Source of the DNA: Clostridiales bacterium
Lineage (GTDB): Bacteria > Bacillota > Desulfotomaculia > Desulfotomaculales > VENG01
DNA length: 64,000 bases
Assembly: GCA_021736985.1 (NCBI GenBank)
Contig: JAIPEW010000008.1
Location: 1-64,000, forward strand
Direction: 5' to 3'
The translations under genes and the position numbers were made by a program. The first letter of the stretch is position 1; each line of letters starts with the position of its first letter. Positions 27,334 through 36,701 of this stretch are shown here, piece by piece. The notes beneath the pieces are model-generated. The model was not told where the DNA came from. It ran no database searches and worked only from the letters and a program-made list of their open reading frames with translations.

Positions 27334-30300
27334 ATGCTAAAATCAGGTATTTACGAGCAGGTGCTCAACAAGCTTATTTCCAAAGAGATAGATTCGCCTG
27401 AGCACATAGTAGAAAAAGAATCTATTGATAGTGAAGAGGCGGCCAGGGTCCTGGCCAATTATCTTGCTGAGATCATTTTGCAGGTGCTTGCCAGTATCAA
27501 GGATAAAGGTGGCCAGGTAGGGGAGCAGATTTCTGTCTGTAATGATTTGATAAATACAATGGTGGATAATATAGATGATGCTTCTTTGTCTGACATGACA
27601 GTGGACAGGCGTGCGCAAATGTTACTTGCGTTTATGGAGAGACAGAATTCAGCTTACGCAGTAAATGAAAAAACTAATATTGTCCGCCCGGTAACCTCAA
27701 TTGCAGCCAGTTCACTGTTTACCGGGTCAGCGTATGAACCGAGCATGTTTTCTGAGCTAAAAAAAGAAATTTTAAGCTCGGACCGGATAGACATGCTGGT
27801 TTCCTTTATCAAGTGGAGCGGCCTGCGGCTTATTATTGACGAATTGAAGGAGTTTGCAAAACGGGGCCAGCTGCGAATTATTACAACTTCCTACCTTGGG
27901 GCTACTGATGTCAAGGCTGTGGAGTTTCTCCGGGGATTACCTAATACTGAGATAAAGGTTTCCTACGAAACCAGGAATACCAGGCTTCATGCTAAGGCCT
28001 ACGTTTTTTACCGACAAAACGGTTTTACCACAGCTTATGTGGGGTCATCTAACCTTTCTGGAGCTGCTGTATCCTCCGGGTTGGAATGGAATGTGAAGTT
28101 AACTCGAAAAGATCAGCCCGATATTATCAAAAAGATTGAAGCCACCTTTGAGACTTATTGGAATGACAGGGAGTTCGTTTCCTATAGTAAAGAAGATAGG
28201 CAATTTCTTCAGCATGCCATTAAGGCTGAACGCAATATAAGTGATGAGATTGTATCATTTAATTTTGATATCGCTCCCTATTTGTACCAGAGGGAAACAC
28301 TGGATAAGCTGGAAGCGGAGAGAAAGGTAAAGGGGCGCTGGCATAACCTGGTGGTGGCGGCAACAGGTACAGGTAAAACAGTGCTCTCTGCTTTTGACTA
28401 TAAGCGCTTTTGCCATGAAAACAAAGGCCGGCCGGTTCGCCTGCTGTTTGTGGCCCACCGGGAAGAGATTTTAAAGCAGAGCCTGGCCTGCTTTCGTACT
28501 GTGCTCAAAGAGCCTAATTTTGGTGAGTTATTTGTTGGGGGATACACTCCGGAGAGTATTGACCACCTTTTTATTTCCATACAGACTTTTAATTCCCGGG
28601 AGCTTTACAGCCATACTTCACCTGATTATTATGATTACATAATTGTAGACGAATTTCACCATGCTGCAGCGTCAAGCTATCAAAAACTGCTTTCCTATTA
28701 TCAACCTAAAATTCTTCTTGGACTTACTGCTACCCCGGAGCGGATGGATGGCAAAAGCGTACTTGAATATTTTGGTAACCGCATTGCAGCTGAAATTCGC
28801 CTGCCCGAGGCCATAGATAGAAAGCTCCTGTGCCCGTTTCAATATTTTGGCGTTACAGATACCGTGGATTTAGATAACCTGTGTTGGTCCAGGGGAGGTT
28901 ATGACCGGGGAGAATTGAGTAATGTTTATACCGGAAATGAGACCCGGGTCAAGCACGTAATTACTTCGCTGGATCGTTATGTAACGGATATAAATGAGGT
29001 AAAGGGACTAGGGTTTTGTGTTTCTATCGAACATGCTGAGTATATGGCAAAATCTTTTAATCACTTCGGCATTCCGGCTATGGCCCTGTCTGCCCGGTCC
29101 GGGAAAGAAGAGAGAAATAATGCTAAAATGCTGCTAGTCAGAGGTGAGATTAAATTTATCTTTGTGGTGGACCTTTATAATGAGGGCGTTGATGTTCCGG
29201 AGGTAAATACTATCCTGTTCCTGCGTCCCACCGAGAGCTTGACGGTCTTCTTGCAGCAATTGGGCCGGGGATTGCGCCTGCATGATGATAAGGACTGCCT
29301 TACCGTACTGGACTTTATTGGCCAGGCGAATAGAAAATACAATTTTGAAGAAAAGTTCAAAGCGCTCTTGATCAAAACTGCCCGCGGCATACAGCGAGAG
29401 ATGGCAGAAGGTTTTACCGGCTTGCCCAAGGGTTGTTTTGTACAGTTGGAAAAGAAAGCACAGGAATATATTTTAAACAATATTCGCAGCAACCTGGGAC
29501 GGCTGTCAGGATTTGTCGCCAGGTTGGCGTCTTTTGAAGAAGATACCGGTGAAAAGCCTACTCTGGCTAAATTTTTGGAATATTATCATTTAGAGACCAG
29601 GGTGTTTTACAGTAAGACTTCTTTTAGCCGTTTATCTGTTAAGGCAGGAATAAGAGAGGATTTCGACGGGCCCGATGAAAAAGTATTGGAAAAGGCACTG
29701 TCCCGATTGTGTACCATCGACTCCCGCCGGTGGATTGAATTTCTGTTAAGAGTTTTACAGGCTGAAGAAAGTATTGAAGAAAATGTTTTAACTGAAGTAG
29801 AACGCAGAATGCTGTTGATGGCCCACTATACAGTATGGCAAAAAAGTCTGCCTAAAAGCGGTTTTAATACTATTGGTGAAAGTATTAATCGCATCAGGCA
29901 AAACCCCGTCATGTTTGAGGAGATGGTAGAACTTTTGCGATACCGCTATGAAAAGATAGACTTTGTTGACCAGCCGGTTGATTTAGGTTTCAATAGTCCC
30001 ATGGACCTGCACTGCACCTATACCCGGGACCAGATCCTGGCAGCAGTTGATTATTATACCGGAGACCGCATGCCGTCCATGCGGGAGGGGGTTAAATATT
30101 TGCAGGACAAGAAGCTAGATATATTTTTCATAACCTTGAACAAAGCGGATAAGCAATATTCGCCCTCTACAATGTATGATGATTACTCAATAAATGAATG
30201 GCTGTTCCACTGGCAGTCCCAGAGTACCACTGCCGAGCAATCACCAACAGGGCAGAGATATATTAACCACCGGGAAAATGGCAGCCGGGTGGCATTGTTT

Positions 30301-30468
30301 GTCCGGGAGTTTAAAAACGATGCTGCAGGGGCAGCGCCTTACACTTTCCTGGGATTGGCCTACTATGTACAGCACCAGGGCTCCAGGCCCATGAGTATCG
30401 TTTGGAAGTTGGAGCAGCCCATCCCGGCCAAGTTCTTGAAAAAGACCAATAAAATGATTGTGGGGTAA
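27334..30468 (+). CDS. PLD-SF2 helicase-DUF3427 protein
   Basis: This 1044-aa protein joins three parts. A phospholipase-D-type nuclease-like domain spans about 125-280 and has the HxK motif H219/K221 with GSSN at 237-240. A superfamily-2 helicase core follows, with Walker A ATGTGKT at 343-349, DEFH at 439-442, TATPER, and motif VI QLGRGLR at 642-648. A C-terminal DUF3427 region contains the segments DLHCTYTRDQILAAVDYY and FLGLAYYVQHQGSRPMS. Such proteins are thought to act on DNA in repair or defence; the target is unknown. The base composition is richer in GC than the preceding 4 kb, which suggests a separate origin. The NUDIX gene follows immediately. Confidence 0.85.
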   Translation: MLKSGIYEQVLNKLISKEIDSPEHIVEKESIDSEEAARVLANYLAEIILQVLASIKDKGGQVGEQISVCNDLINTMVDNIDDASLSDMTVDRRAQMLLAFMERQNSAYAVNEKTNIVRPVTSIAASSLFTGSAYEPSMFSELKKEILSSDRIDMLVSFIKWSGLRLIIDELKEFAKRGQLRIITTSYLGATDVKAVEFLRGLPNTEIKVSYETRNTRLHAKAYVFYRQNGFTTAYVGSSNLSGAAVSSGLEWNVKLTRKDQPDIIKKIEATFETYWNDREFVSYSKEDRQFLQHAIKAERNISDEIVSFNFDIAPYLYQRETLDKLEAERKVKGRWHNLVVAATGTGKTVLSAFDYKRFCHENKGRPVRLLFVAHREEILKQSLACFRTVLKEPNFGELFVGGYTPESIDHLFISIQTFNSRELYSHTSPDYYDYIIVDEFHHAAASSYQKLLSYYQPKILLGLTATPERMDGKSVLEYFGNRIAAEIRLPEAIDRKLLCPFQYFGVTDTVDLDNLCWSRGGYDRGELSNVYTGNETRVKHVITSLDRYVTDINEVKGLGFCVSIEHAEYMAKSFNHFGIPAMALSARSGKEERNNAKMLLVRGEIKFIFVVDLYNEGVDVPEVNTILFLRPTESLTVFLQQLGRGLRLHDDKDCLTVLDFIGQANRKYNFEEKFKALLIKTARGIQREMAEGFTGLPKGCFVQLEKKAQEYILNNIRSNLGRLSGFVARLASFEEDTGEKPTLAKFLEYYHLETRVFYSKTSFSRLSVKAGIREDFDGPDEKVLEKALSRLCTIDSRRWIEFLLRVLQAEESIEENVLTEVERRMLLMAHYTVWQKSLPKSGFNTIGESINRIRQNPVMFEEMVELLRYRYEKIDFVDQPVDLGFNSPMDLHCTYTRDQILAAVDYYTGDRMPSMREGVKYLQDKKLDIFFITLNKADKQYSPSTMYDDYSINEWLFHWQSQSTTAEQSPTGQRYINHRENGSRVALFVREFKNDAAGAAPYTFLGLAYYVQHQGSRPMSIVWKLEQPIPAKFLKKTNKMIVG

Positions 30469-30472
30469 AGAG

Positions 30473-30859
30473 TTGAAAAAAGTAACCGCAGCCATCATTG
30501 AAAAGAATGGCAAAATTCTTATTACCCAGAGGCCCAGGACAGATAAACTTAGTTTAAAGTGGGAGTTTCCGGGTGGAAAAGTAGAATCAGGGGAAACGCC
30601 GGAGGAATGCCTGGTGCGGGAGATTAAAGAAGAGTTAAACCTTGATATAAAAATAACCGGGCATTTTATGAACAGCAATTATAAATACGAATCCGGCGAA
30701 ATTGAATTAATATGCTATTTTGCGGAAATTACCGGCGGGGAAATCACGTTAAATTTTCATGAGACGGCCAAGTGGATCGAAAGGGGTAATTTAAAGGATT
30801 TTGATTTTGCCCCGGCGGATATACCGGTTTGGAGATGTTATCAGGAGGGAGGAGGCTAA
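30473..30859 (+). CDS. NUDIX (deoxy)nucleoside triphosphate pyrophosphohydrolase, MutT-like
   Basis: The 128-aa protein starts KKVTAAIIEKNGKILITQR and has a complete NUDIX box, G-x5-E-x7-REIKEEL, in GGKVESGETPEECLVREIKE. It should hydrolyse a damaged or unusual nucleoside triphosphate such as 8-oxo-dGTP. I chose TTG 30473 because GGGG at 30462-30465 is well spaced and the conserved N-terminus starts there; TTG 30458 is the alternative. It lies four bases after the helicase stop, so the two proteins are co-expressed and may work together. Confidence 0.85.
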   Translation: MKKVTAAIIEKNGKILITQRPRTDKLSLKWEFPGGKVESGETPEECLVREIKEELNLDIKITGHFMNSNYKYESGEIELICYFAEITGGEITLNFHETAKWIERGNLKDFDFAPADIPVWRCYQEGGG

Positions 30860-31402
30860 TTAGGATTCAGATAAAAGGTTGGTTGAAACTGCTTACAGCA
30901 TAAGCAATAAGGTATTATCCAATTATTGATTTCGCATTATCCATATGGTGCGGATGTATAAGAAAGTATTGTCCGACCAATTATCCCAGAGTGTACTTGA
31001 CTAAAATTCTATCCAAGCAGCAACTGGATGGAGAATGTATATATTTCCATTGGCAAATACACACCAAGCGCTGCTTAAATCAGATTTTCCTTACGGGGCA
31101 AACATGAATGAACCTGATATCTCTCAACCTTCAGTTATGATTAAGATTTACTGCAAAGAGCAGTATTTCTTTAATATTGAGTCCGGGCAGGCGGAAAATC
31201 TTAACTTAACTTATAAGGTAACATTAAGTTCTCCCCGACAAGCTTTTGCCAATGATGATGGACATTAGCCTTAATGGTTCTTAAGCTGCACACTACATGT
31301 AAATAACGCAGCAAAATATCTTTTATTTGCTGCGCATGAAGGTAATATGTAACAATAATCATAAATACCGCAGGATTAAAAATATATTCCTGCATTCTGC
31401 TT
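30860..31402. other. 543-base stretch with doubtful frames and a hairpin
   Basis: One open frame, 31035-31268 (77 codons, with DFPYGANMNEPD), lacks a ribosome site and family likeness; another frame runs from 30904 without a start. A 9-bp hairpin (CGCAGCAAA at 31307-31315 with 31326-31334) follows. I see no firm gene and suspect degraded sequence. Confidence 0.35.
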
Positions 31403-31912
31403 TTATACTAAATGCATAGGAGGAACTTGTATCCACCCTTTTGTTTTACCATACTTCACTATTGCATCATATAGATCTAATTCTTCCTTAAGAAAATTGA
31501 TAAGTGTTTTTCGTAGAGGATCATTAGTAGTTGTAGAACGTATAAAGCGAGTATGGCTATCTAAAAAGTGTTGTATACCAGTGAATATATCTTTAAACAT
31601 AAAACTATCTCCAAGTATACCACTATTGACATTAACTCTAACACTTTTTGGTGGTCTTTCAGGCAAGTTTATTTTAAATGTGTTCATTTCTTCTTCTAAG
31701 ATATCTACTTGTTTTTCTAAAATTTTAATGCCTTGTTGAAGTAAAAATATAAAATCAGGATCGTGGGCGAAATTTTGATATAATTGATTCTTTTCTAAAA
31801 TATCATACCTGGAAATCAATTGGTCCCATAATAAATATGCTTCCCCAGCATTTAGTTCGGGTTCTTTAGCCGTTTCTGCTTTTCCGATATGATACCTTCC
31901 TATTTGCACCAT
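31403..31912 (-). CDS. DUF3231 family protein
   Basis: The 169-aa protein fits one DUF3231 repeat: ELNAGEAYLLWDQLISRYDILEK, then NFAHDPDFIFLLQQG and a heavily helical rest ending GWIQVPP. Such proteins occur in spore-formers, are ferritin-like helical bundles, and are often considered spore-coat related, which is an inference here. I placed the start at 31912 because GAGGTG lies five bases upstream on that strand. An in-frame ATG at 32005 would add 31 residues without similarity. Confidence 0.8.
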   Translation of the reverse strand: MVQIGRYHIGKAETAKEPELNAGEAYLLWDQLISRYDILEKNQLYQNFAHDPDFIFLLQQGIKILEKQVDILEEEMNTFKINLPERPPKSVRVNVNSGILGDSFMFKDIFTGIQHFLDSHTRFIRSTTTNDPLRKTLINFLKEELDLYDAIVKYGKTKGWIQVPPMHLV

Positions 31913-32577
31913 AAATACACCTCGTTTTCCAGTATTTTGGTATCTTTTAAACGAAAAAAATATTTTATTAAGTTTAGTTTGGATTATTAAATATATTGTA
32001 TTCAAAACATACTGTAGTAAATATTTGCAATTTGCTGTGTATTTTAGGTATGATGCGCAACAATACTAATTATCAATCATTGTGTACATTTATTACCGAT
32101 AAAAAATATAAAACAGATTTTCTAAATATAACCAGTTAATAGCAAAAAAAGGCATAGTTACTCCCTCCCCATAATAGGAAGAATATGCTAGTTTACAAGA
32201 AATCTTGTGATTCGGTTAAGAATTTTGCGTAGTTTTTAATGAGAATGTTTTAATTATGAAATTGCCTGTAACTCTTAAATGTTGTGTGAAAAGGGAATTT
32301 CAGTTAACTTTTCCGTTAATTAATTATCCATTATTAGGCAGATAAGTATTTTATTTATGTTATTGCAGCAGTTGTTACCTGGTGGTGGTCCACCCTCCCG
32401 CACTCTATTATTAATCTCTCTCACAGAATATGTTATATCCTGTCTTTACTGCATTTATGAGATATTTTTCTTAACCTACATAGGACAGGTGTATCGTCAC
32501 ATTCTTTCCATATAACGACAGGGGGAATGATTTGCACAGTTGAATATTAATAAAAAACTTAAAAAAATTAAATAACA
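31913..32577. other. intergenic region without a recognisable gene
   Basis: About 660 AT-rich bases upstream of the DUF3231 gene. Apart from a short GC-rich patch at 32383-32405 (GGTGGTGGTCCACC hairpin) I see no gene, tRNA or repeat. Confidence 0.4.
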
Positions 32578-32704
32578 AGAATCGTAAAATTTGTACATAA
32601 AAAAAGAACAGCCTTGAGGACAGCATGTTATAAGATTATATGATCCGGATAAGCACATTGTTGAAGTTGGTGAATCCATGGAAAGTGTAATAAGGCGCTT
32701 TTAG
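32578..32704 (+). pseudogene. VOC/glyoxalase-family gene relic
   Basis: The last 32 codons read KEQP*GQHVIRLYDPDKH and IVEVGESMESVIRRF before a TAG at 32702-32704. This is very like the end of VOC-family (glyoxalase-fold) proteins, whose usual form is KEQPWGQR ... FYDPDGHIIEVGE. The tryptophan codon is TGA at 32615-32617. The preceding residues IVKFVHK lie in another frame, joined through the A7 run at 32599-32605. A nonsense change, a frameshift and loss of the front half show a dead gene. Confidence 0.6.
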
Positions 32705-32873
32705 TCTAGGATTATTTGTAGAATAAATATGCAGAACGCACTTTTATGCCGGTGGAATTCTAAAATAATGCTTATAGATATTTGCTATCCTAATTTATAA
32801 TAGCAATGCAATCTAAGAATGAGTTTGTTACCATATACAAAAATCATTTGTTTATAGGGGGAGGTGGAATAGT

Positions 32874-34100
32874 ATGAACTTTGCGCAAGAGAAATACCGC
32901 CTACTAGTAGAAAACTTACCGGAAGGCTTTGCCTATCACCAAATTGTTACCGATATCAAAGGCAACCCGGTGGACTATATCATTCTTGAAGTGAACTCGG
33001 CCTTTGAAAAAATGACAGGTCTTTTAAGGGATCAGGTAATAGGCAGAAAAGCTACAGAAGTTTATCCAGGTATTGAAGAGTCGAAGCTAGACTTGATTGG
33101 CATATACGGGAAAGTGGCTCTTACGGGAGAGACTGCCCATTTAGAACAATATTTTGAGGAGGCAGACTGCTGGTGTGATATTACTGCCTACAGTGGTGAG
33201 CAAGGTTTTTTTGCTGTGATCTATCGTGATATTACGGCTGTTAAATCACTGCGAGAGAGTGAGGAAAAGTATAGAGAACTTGTAGAGAACCTGAATGAAA
33301 TAATTTACATTCTTGATGAAAATGCCAAAGTCAAGTATATTTCTCCAAATGTTGAATCGATAAGCGGCTACACTCCTGATGAGTTGGCTAAAATGCGATT
33401 TACTGATTTTGTTCATCCAGAAGACATAAAAGGGCGTATAAATCAATTTCAAAAGATAATGTCAGGTGTCAACGAAGCTACAGAATATCGTTTTGTTACC
33501 AGGGACGGTGGCACTGTCTGGGTAAGAACTGCTGCTCGTCCTGTAGTCAGGGAAGGGCGGGTAGTTGGCGTCCAGGGAGTATTAACCGATATCACTGAAC
33601 GAAAGCAGGCAGAAGAGAAGTTGCGTTACATAAGTTTTCACGATGTTCTCACGGGGCTGTATAACCGGTTTTACCTGGAAGAAAAAATGAAGAGTTTGGA
33701 TACTGAAATGCAGATACCCATCAGCATAATCATGGCAGATGTGAATAATCTCAAACTGGTAAATGATACTTATGGACATAGTGCTGGAGATGAAATGTTG
33801 AAGCAAGCAGCTGAAATTTTGACAGTTTCCTGCCGTGAAGATGATATTGTTGTCCGCTGGGGTGGCGATGAATTTATAATCCTTCTTCTCCAAACGTCAG
33901 AAAAAGAATTAAACAGAATATGCAAAAAGATAAATGAAAAGTGCTGCTGCACTTACGTGAAAGATGTGCCTAATTCCATAGCATTAGGTTGCGCGATCAT
34001 GGAAAGTGCTAAAATAGACTTGAGAGAGATTTTTAAAGAGGCTGAGGATGATATGTACAAGCAAAAGTGGGAATCTAAAGTGAAAAGAATGCAGATATAA
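32874..34100 (+). CDS. PAS-PAS-GGDEF diguanylate cyclase
   Basis: The 408-aa cytoplasmic protein makes the second messenger c-di-GMP. PAS domain 1 is at about 8-125, PAS domain 2 at about 130-247 with its closing VLTDITERKQAEEKL, and the cyclase domain at 250-405. The active site RWGGDEF is at 328-334. The product-inhibition site RxxD (R321-D324) is in place five residues before it. No EAL domain is present, so it should only synthesise. It has no membrane segment, so the signal is probably sensed inside the cell. ATG start after GGGGGAGG. Confidence 0.92.
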   Translation: MNFAQEKYRLLVENLPEGFAYHQIVTDIKGNPVDYIILEVNSAFEKMTGLLRDQVIGRKATEVYPGIEESKLDLIGIYGKVALTGETAHLEQYFEEADCWCDITAYSGEQGFFAVIYRDITAVKSLRESEEKYRELVENLNEIIYILDENAKVKYISPNVESISGYTPDELAKMRFTDFVHPEDIKGRINQFQKIMSGVNEATEYRFVTRDGGTVWVRTAARPVVREGRVVGVQGVLTDITERKQAEEKLRYISFHDVLTGLYNRFYLEEKMKSLDTEMQIPISIIMADVNNLKLVNDTYGHSAGDEMLKQAAEILTVSCREDDIVVRWGGDEFIILLLQTSEKELNRICKKINEKCCCTYVKDVPNSIALGCAIMESAKIDLREIFKEAEDDMYKQKWESKVKRMQI

Positions 34101-34121
34101 TTTTTGACGGGGGATATTTTT

Positions 34122-34505
34122 ATGGAAATTCGGGTTTATTACGAGGATACTGATGCAGGCGGGGTAGTTTATTACGCAAATTATTTGAAGTATTTTGAAA
34201 GAGGAAGGACTGAATACCTTCGTAACCGGGGATTTTCTGTAGGAGACCTGGCCCGGCAGGGTTTTCTCTTTCCAGTTGTACACTTGGAGGTTGATTACTG
34301 CGTTCCGGCTTTGCATGACGATTTGTTAAGGGTGGAAACATCCGTGTTGGAAGTTAGAAAATCTTCTTTTACCCTTGTTCAACGGGTTTTTCGAGCCGCT
34401 GATGAAAAGTTGCTTGTTGAAGGCAAAGTGAAATTGGCATGTGTAGGACCGGAACTGAAACCCAGGCGGATACCTGAGGAGATTATACAGGCTATTAAAG
34501 AATAA
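34122..34505 (+). CDS. ybgC: YbgC-type acyl-CoA thioesterase
   Basis: This hot-dog-fold enzyme of 127 aa has the signature YYEDTDAGGVVYYANYLKYF with the catalytic aspartate, and FERGRTEYLR after it. It should hydrolyse short or medium acyl-CoA. I chose ATG 34122 because GGGGGAT at 34109-34115 is spaced correctly; a TTG at 34104 would add six residues. It lies 21 bases after the cyclase gene and is likely on the same transcript. Confidence 0.9.
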   Translation: MEIRVYYEDTDAGGVVYYANYLKYFERGRTEYLRNRGFSVGDLARQGFLFPVVHLEVDYCVPALHDDLLRVETSVLEVRKSSFTLVQRVFRAADEKLLVEGKVKLACVGPELKPRRIPEEIIQAIKE

Positions 34506-34831
34506 ATTTTGAACGAGCTCAAAAAAAAGAAGTCGTTTTTTTACCAGTAAATAAGTTGCAAGAGTTGAATGTTATAAGCATCTTATCCTTAGCATAGTGT
34601 TCAAAAAATATAGATAGGATTTAGTTTGCAAGATGGAAACAATAGCTGGCAATATATGATTATAATATTTTGTAATTTTAATTTATCTTACAGCCCGCTT
34701 TCTCAAACAGAGAGAAATACATTCCACAGATGCTAAAGACTCAGACGTATTTATCCTTGTTATCAGAGTAAGAATATATTTTATAAGTTAGAGGGCAAGG
34801 AACCTGTTAAATGTAAAAGGAAGTGAAAAAC
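34506..34831. other. 326-base intergenic stretch
   Basis: AT-rich sequence with a weak A-run/T-run hairpin at 34521-34542 that may end the thioesterase transcript. I see nothing else. Confidence 0.4.
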
Positions 34832-35623
34832 GTGGAATGGGCACAACCTGATAAGTTATATGCGATTTTTAGGTGTACTAATGCTAAGCATGCAGATGAT
34901 TTGGTAAATAAAGGGACTATAATGTTTAATAATGCTCGAGCATGGGCTGATATAGAGAAAAAAAAAGGAAAAGGTCAGGGAGATTTATACGAAGGGGTGT
35001 TTGCAGCTTGTCACCCTTCAGACGTGGATTCAGTGACTTTTTACAATAAAAAATATAATGATGTTGAATGTGTGTCTAATGGGAAATTATTATATTTTAG
35101 GCGTAAAAGTGTAATGCAAATGCCGGCTTTTTGTTTCTTTTTATTAAAGCAAAGTCTTTTTGATTGTAGTGGAAAAGAGGGGAAACACACTCTTTCAACT
35201 TATATACCAGGAACATTTTTTCAGGAGTTTGCAGATGGACTATCGGCAGATGAAGAAAAGCAGCCCTCCTTAGTTTTAATACATGACATGGAGGAGTTTG
35301 TAAAAATGATAAAGAGAAAACTTATATCCATGGGAGTTAATGAGTCGGATGTATTAGTTCGATGTGTTCAATATTTGAATAAACATATTCCTTTTTACAA
35401 TTCAGCAGGGTCTCCAGAAGAATTGTTTCTCAAAGATAAATCATTTTCATATCAAGCTGAGGGTAGAATTTTAGTTAATACTACCAACAAATTATTGATA
35501 GATAAGCTGGTGCGGAACCCTATAAATATAGGACCAATTAAGGAGTTTTCTGAACAAAGCAATACAGATTGTGATCAAGGAATATTTGTTAAGATGACAG
35601 CAGATGTACATGCTGTAGATTAA
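34832..35623 (+). CDS. hypothetical protein, about 263 aa
   Basis: I do not recognise this family. The N-terminal part, KLYAIFRCTNAKHADDLVN then KGTIMFNNARAW and GKGQGDLYEGVFAA, recalls DUF2971-type accessory proteins, in which a short protein responds to a stimulus by an unknown mechanism; the resemblance is loose. No membrane segment or signal is seen. Cysteine and phenylalanine are frequent in the middle (PAFCFFLLKQSLFDC). I chose GTG 34832 because AAGGAAG (34817-34823) is spaced 8 bases away; GTG 34823 is too close. It is the last gene of the accessory region and ends in a terminator. Confidence 0.6.
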   Translation: MEWAQPDKLYAIFRCTNAKHADDLVNKGTIMFNNARAWADIEKKKGKGQGDLYEGVFAACHPSDVDSVTFYNKKYNDVECVSNGKLLYFRRKSVMQMPAFCFFLLKQSLFDCSGKEGKHTLSTYIPGTFFQEFADGLSADEEKQPSLVLIHDMEEFVKMIKRKLISMGVNESDVLVRCVQYLNKHIPFYNSAGSPEELFLKDKSFSYQAEGRILVNTTNKLLIDKLVRNPINIGPIKEFSEQSNTDCDQGIFVKMTADVHAVD

Positions 35624-35667
35624 ATAATAACTTTCCTTTATCTTTATAATGTGGAATAAGTACCGAT

Positions 35668-35697
35668 CCCGGAGTAATAAAAAGCTCCGGGTTTTTA
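35668..35697 (+). terminator. terminator after the hypothetical gene
   Basis: CCCGGAG (35668-35674) pairs with CTCCGGG (35685-35691), with a 10-nt A-rich loop and five T. Confidence 0.85.
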
Positions 35698-35828
35698 TTT
35701 TATATTATAAAAATCATTGCAGGATTTTATAAACTTTGAACGAATTTTTAAGTTTTAGGTGAAGAGTATGTTTTTTTGTAAAAGTATCTGTTTTTCTTGT
35801 TTATTTTGACAAATGGAGGAGGAGACTT

Positions 35829-36626
35829 ATGAAAAAATTATTTAGCTTGGGGTTGTTGGTTTTATTTGCCATGGCCCTTGTTGTTGCAGCCGGTTGTGGC
35901 GGCGAGGACTCTAGCGATGCAAAGAAAGTTGTAGTTGGTACTAACCCTACTTTTGCACCTTTTGAGTCAGTTGATGAAAACGGAGAATATGTGGGTTTCG
36001 ATATTGACCTTATTCGTGCAATTGGTGAAGTTAATAACTGGAACGTAGTTATTAAAGATTATCCTTTTAAAGGACTGGTACCGGCACTGGAAAGTTCCAG
36101 TATTGATGCTTGTATTGCTGCAATGACTATTGATGAAGAGCGCGAGAATAAAGTTGATTTTACAGTACCATATTACCAGTCTGGTCTTTGTATTGCCGTT
36201 TTGGAAAGTAATGATAGTGTAAAAGGCATAGAAGATCTGGAAGGTAAGCGTATAGGTGTGCAGCTGGGGACTACAGGGGCAAAGGCTGCAAGAGAAATTC
36301 CCGGTGCTGATGTAGTGGACTATAAGGATGTTAATTCGGCTTATATGTCCCTGGGGAATGAGAGTATTGATGCTGTTTTAAATGATTATCCGGTTACAGC
36401 TAATTATATTAGTAAAAGTAAAGATGATGATGTAAAAATCGTGGGCGAAATATTAAACAGTGAGTTTTACGGAATTGCAGTTCCCAAGGATAAACCGGAA
36501 ATTCAGGAGGAAGTTAACAGCGCGCTCGAGACTTTAAAAGAAAACGGTGAGTACGCTGAAATATATAAGGAATGGTTTGCAGAAGCACCAGCAGAATTTT
36601 TGCCAGGAGAACCTGCAGAAAAATAA
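35829..36626 (+). CDS. polar amino-acid ABC transporter, substrate-binding lipoprotein
   Basis: The 265-aa protein has a lipoprotein signal with cysteine in VVAAGCGG (about residue 23). It has the family-3 solute-binding fold: GTNPTFAPFESVDENGEYVGFDIDL, then VDFTVPYYQSGLCIAV and the hinge ending AEIYKEWF. It should bind a polar amino acid, possibly glutamine or arginine. The substrate cannot be fixed from sequence. ATG after GGAGGAG. It heads an ABC operon with the permease and ATPase genes. Confidence 0.93.
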   Translation: MKKLFSLGLLVLFAMALVVAAGCGGEDSSDAKKVVVGTNPTFAPFESVDENGEYVGFDIDLIRAIGEVNNWNVVIKDYPFKGLVPALESSSIDACIAAMTIDEERENKVDFTVPYYQSGLCIAVLESNDSVKGIEDLEGKRIGVQLGTTGAKAAREIPGADVVDYKDVNSAYMSLGNESIDAVLNDYPVTANYISKSKDDDVKIVGEILNSEFYGIAVPKDKPEIQEEVNSALETLKENGEYAEIYKEWFAEAPAEFLPGEPAEK

Positions 36627-36638
36627 TGATAAGCTAAA

Positions 36639-36678
36639 AGGAAAATATGCGTAAACTTAGTTTTGCGCATATTTTCCT
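36639..36678 (+). promoter_or_regulatory. intercistronic hairpin between binding protein and permease genes
   Basis: AGGAAAATATGCG (36639-36651) pairs exactly with 36666-36678. No T run follows, so it likely protects the upstream mRNA end and lowers downstream expression, giving more binding protein than membrane complex. Confidence 0.6.
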
Positions 36679-36701
36679 GTTTGGCCCGGTGAGGTGACAA
36701 A

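Noticed and set aside
27334..30468. Mokosh type II or DISARM-like known defence system
   Set aside because: The nuclease-like domain is N-terminal, DUF3427 is at the end, and no DISARM partners are present, so the layout does not match those systems.
31035..31268. Open frame of 77 codons downstream of the NUDIX gene
   Set aside because: No ribosome site or family likeness, and another frame is open across the same bases.
22411..35700. CRISPR array, prophage or integrative element in the accessory region
   Set aside because: No regular direct repeats, no integrase, capsid or terminase genes, and no tRNA-flanking attachment site were seen.
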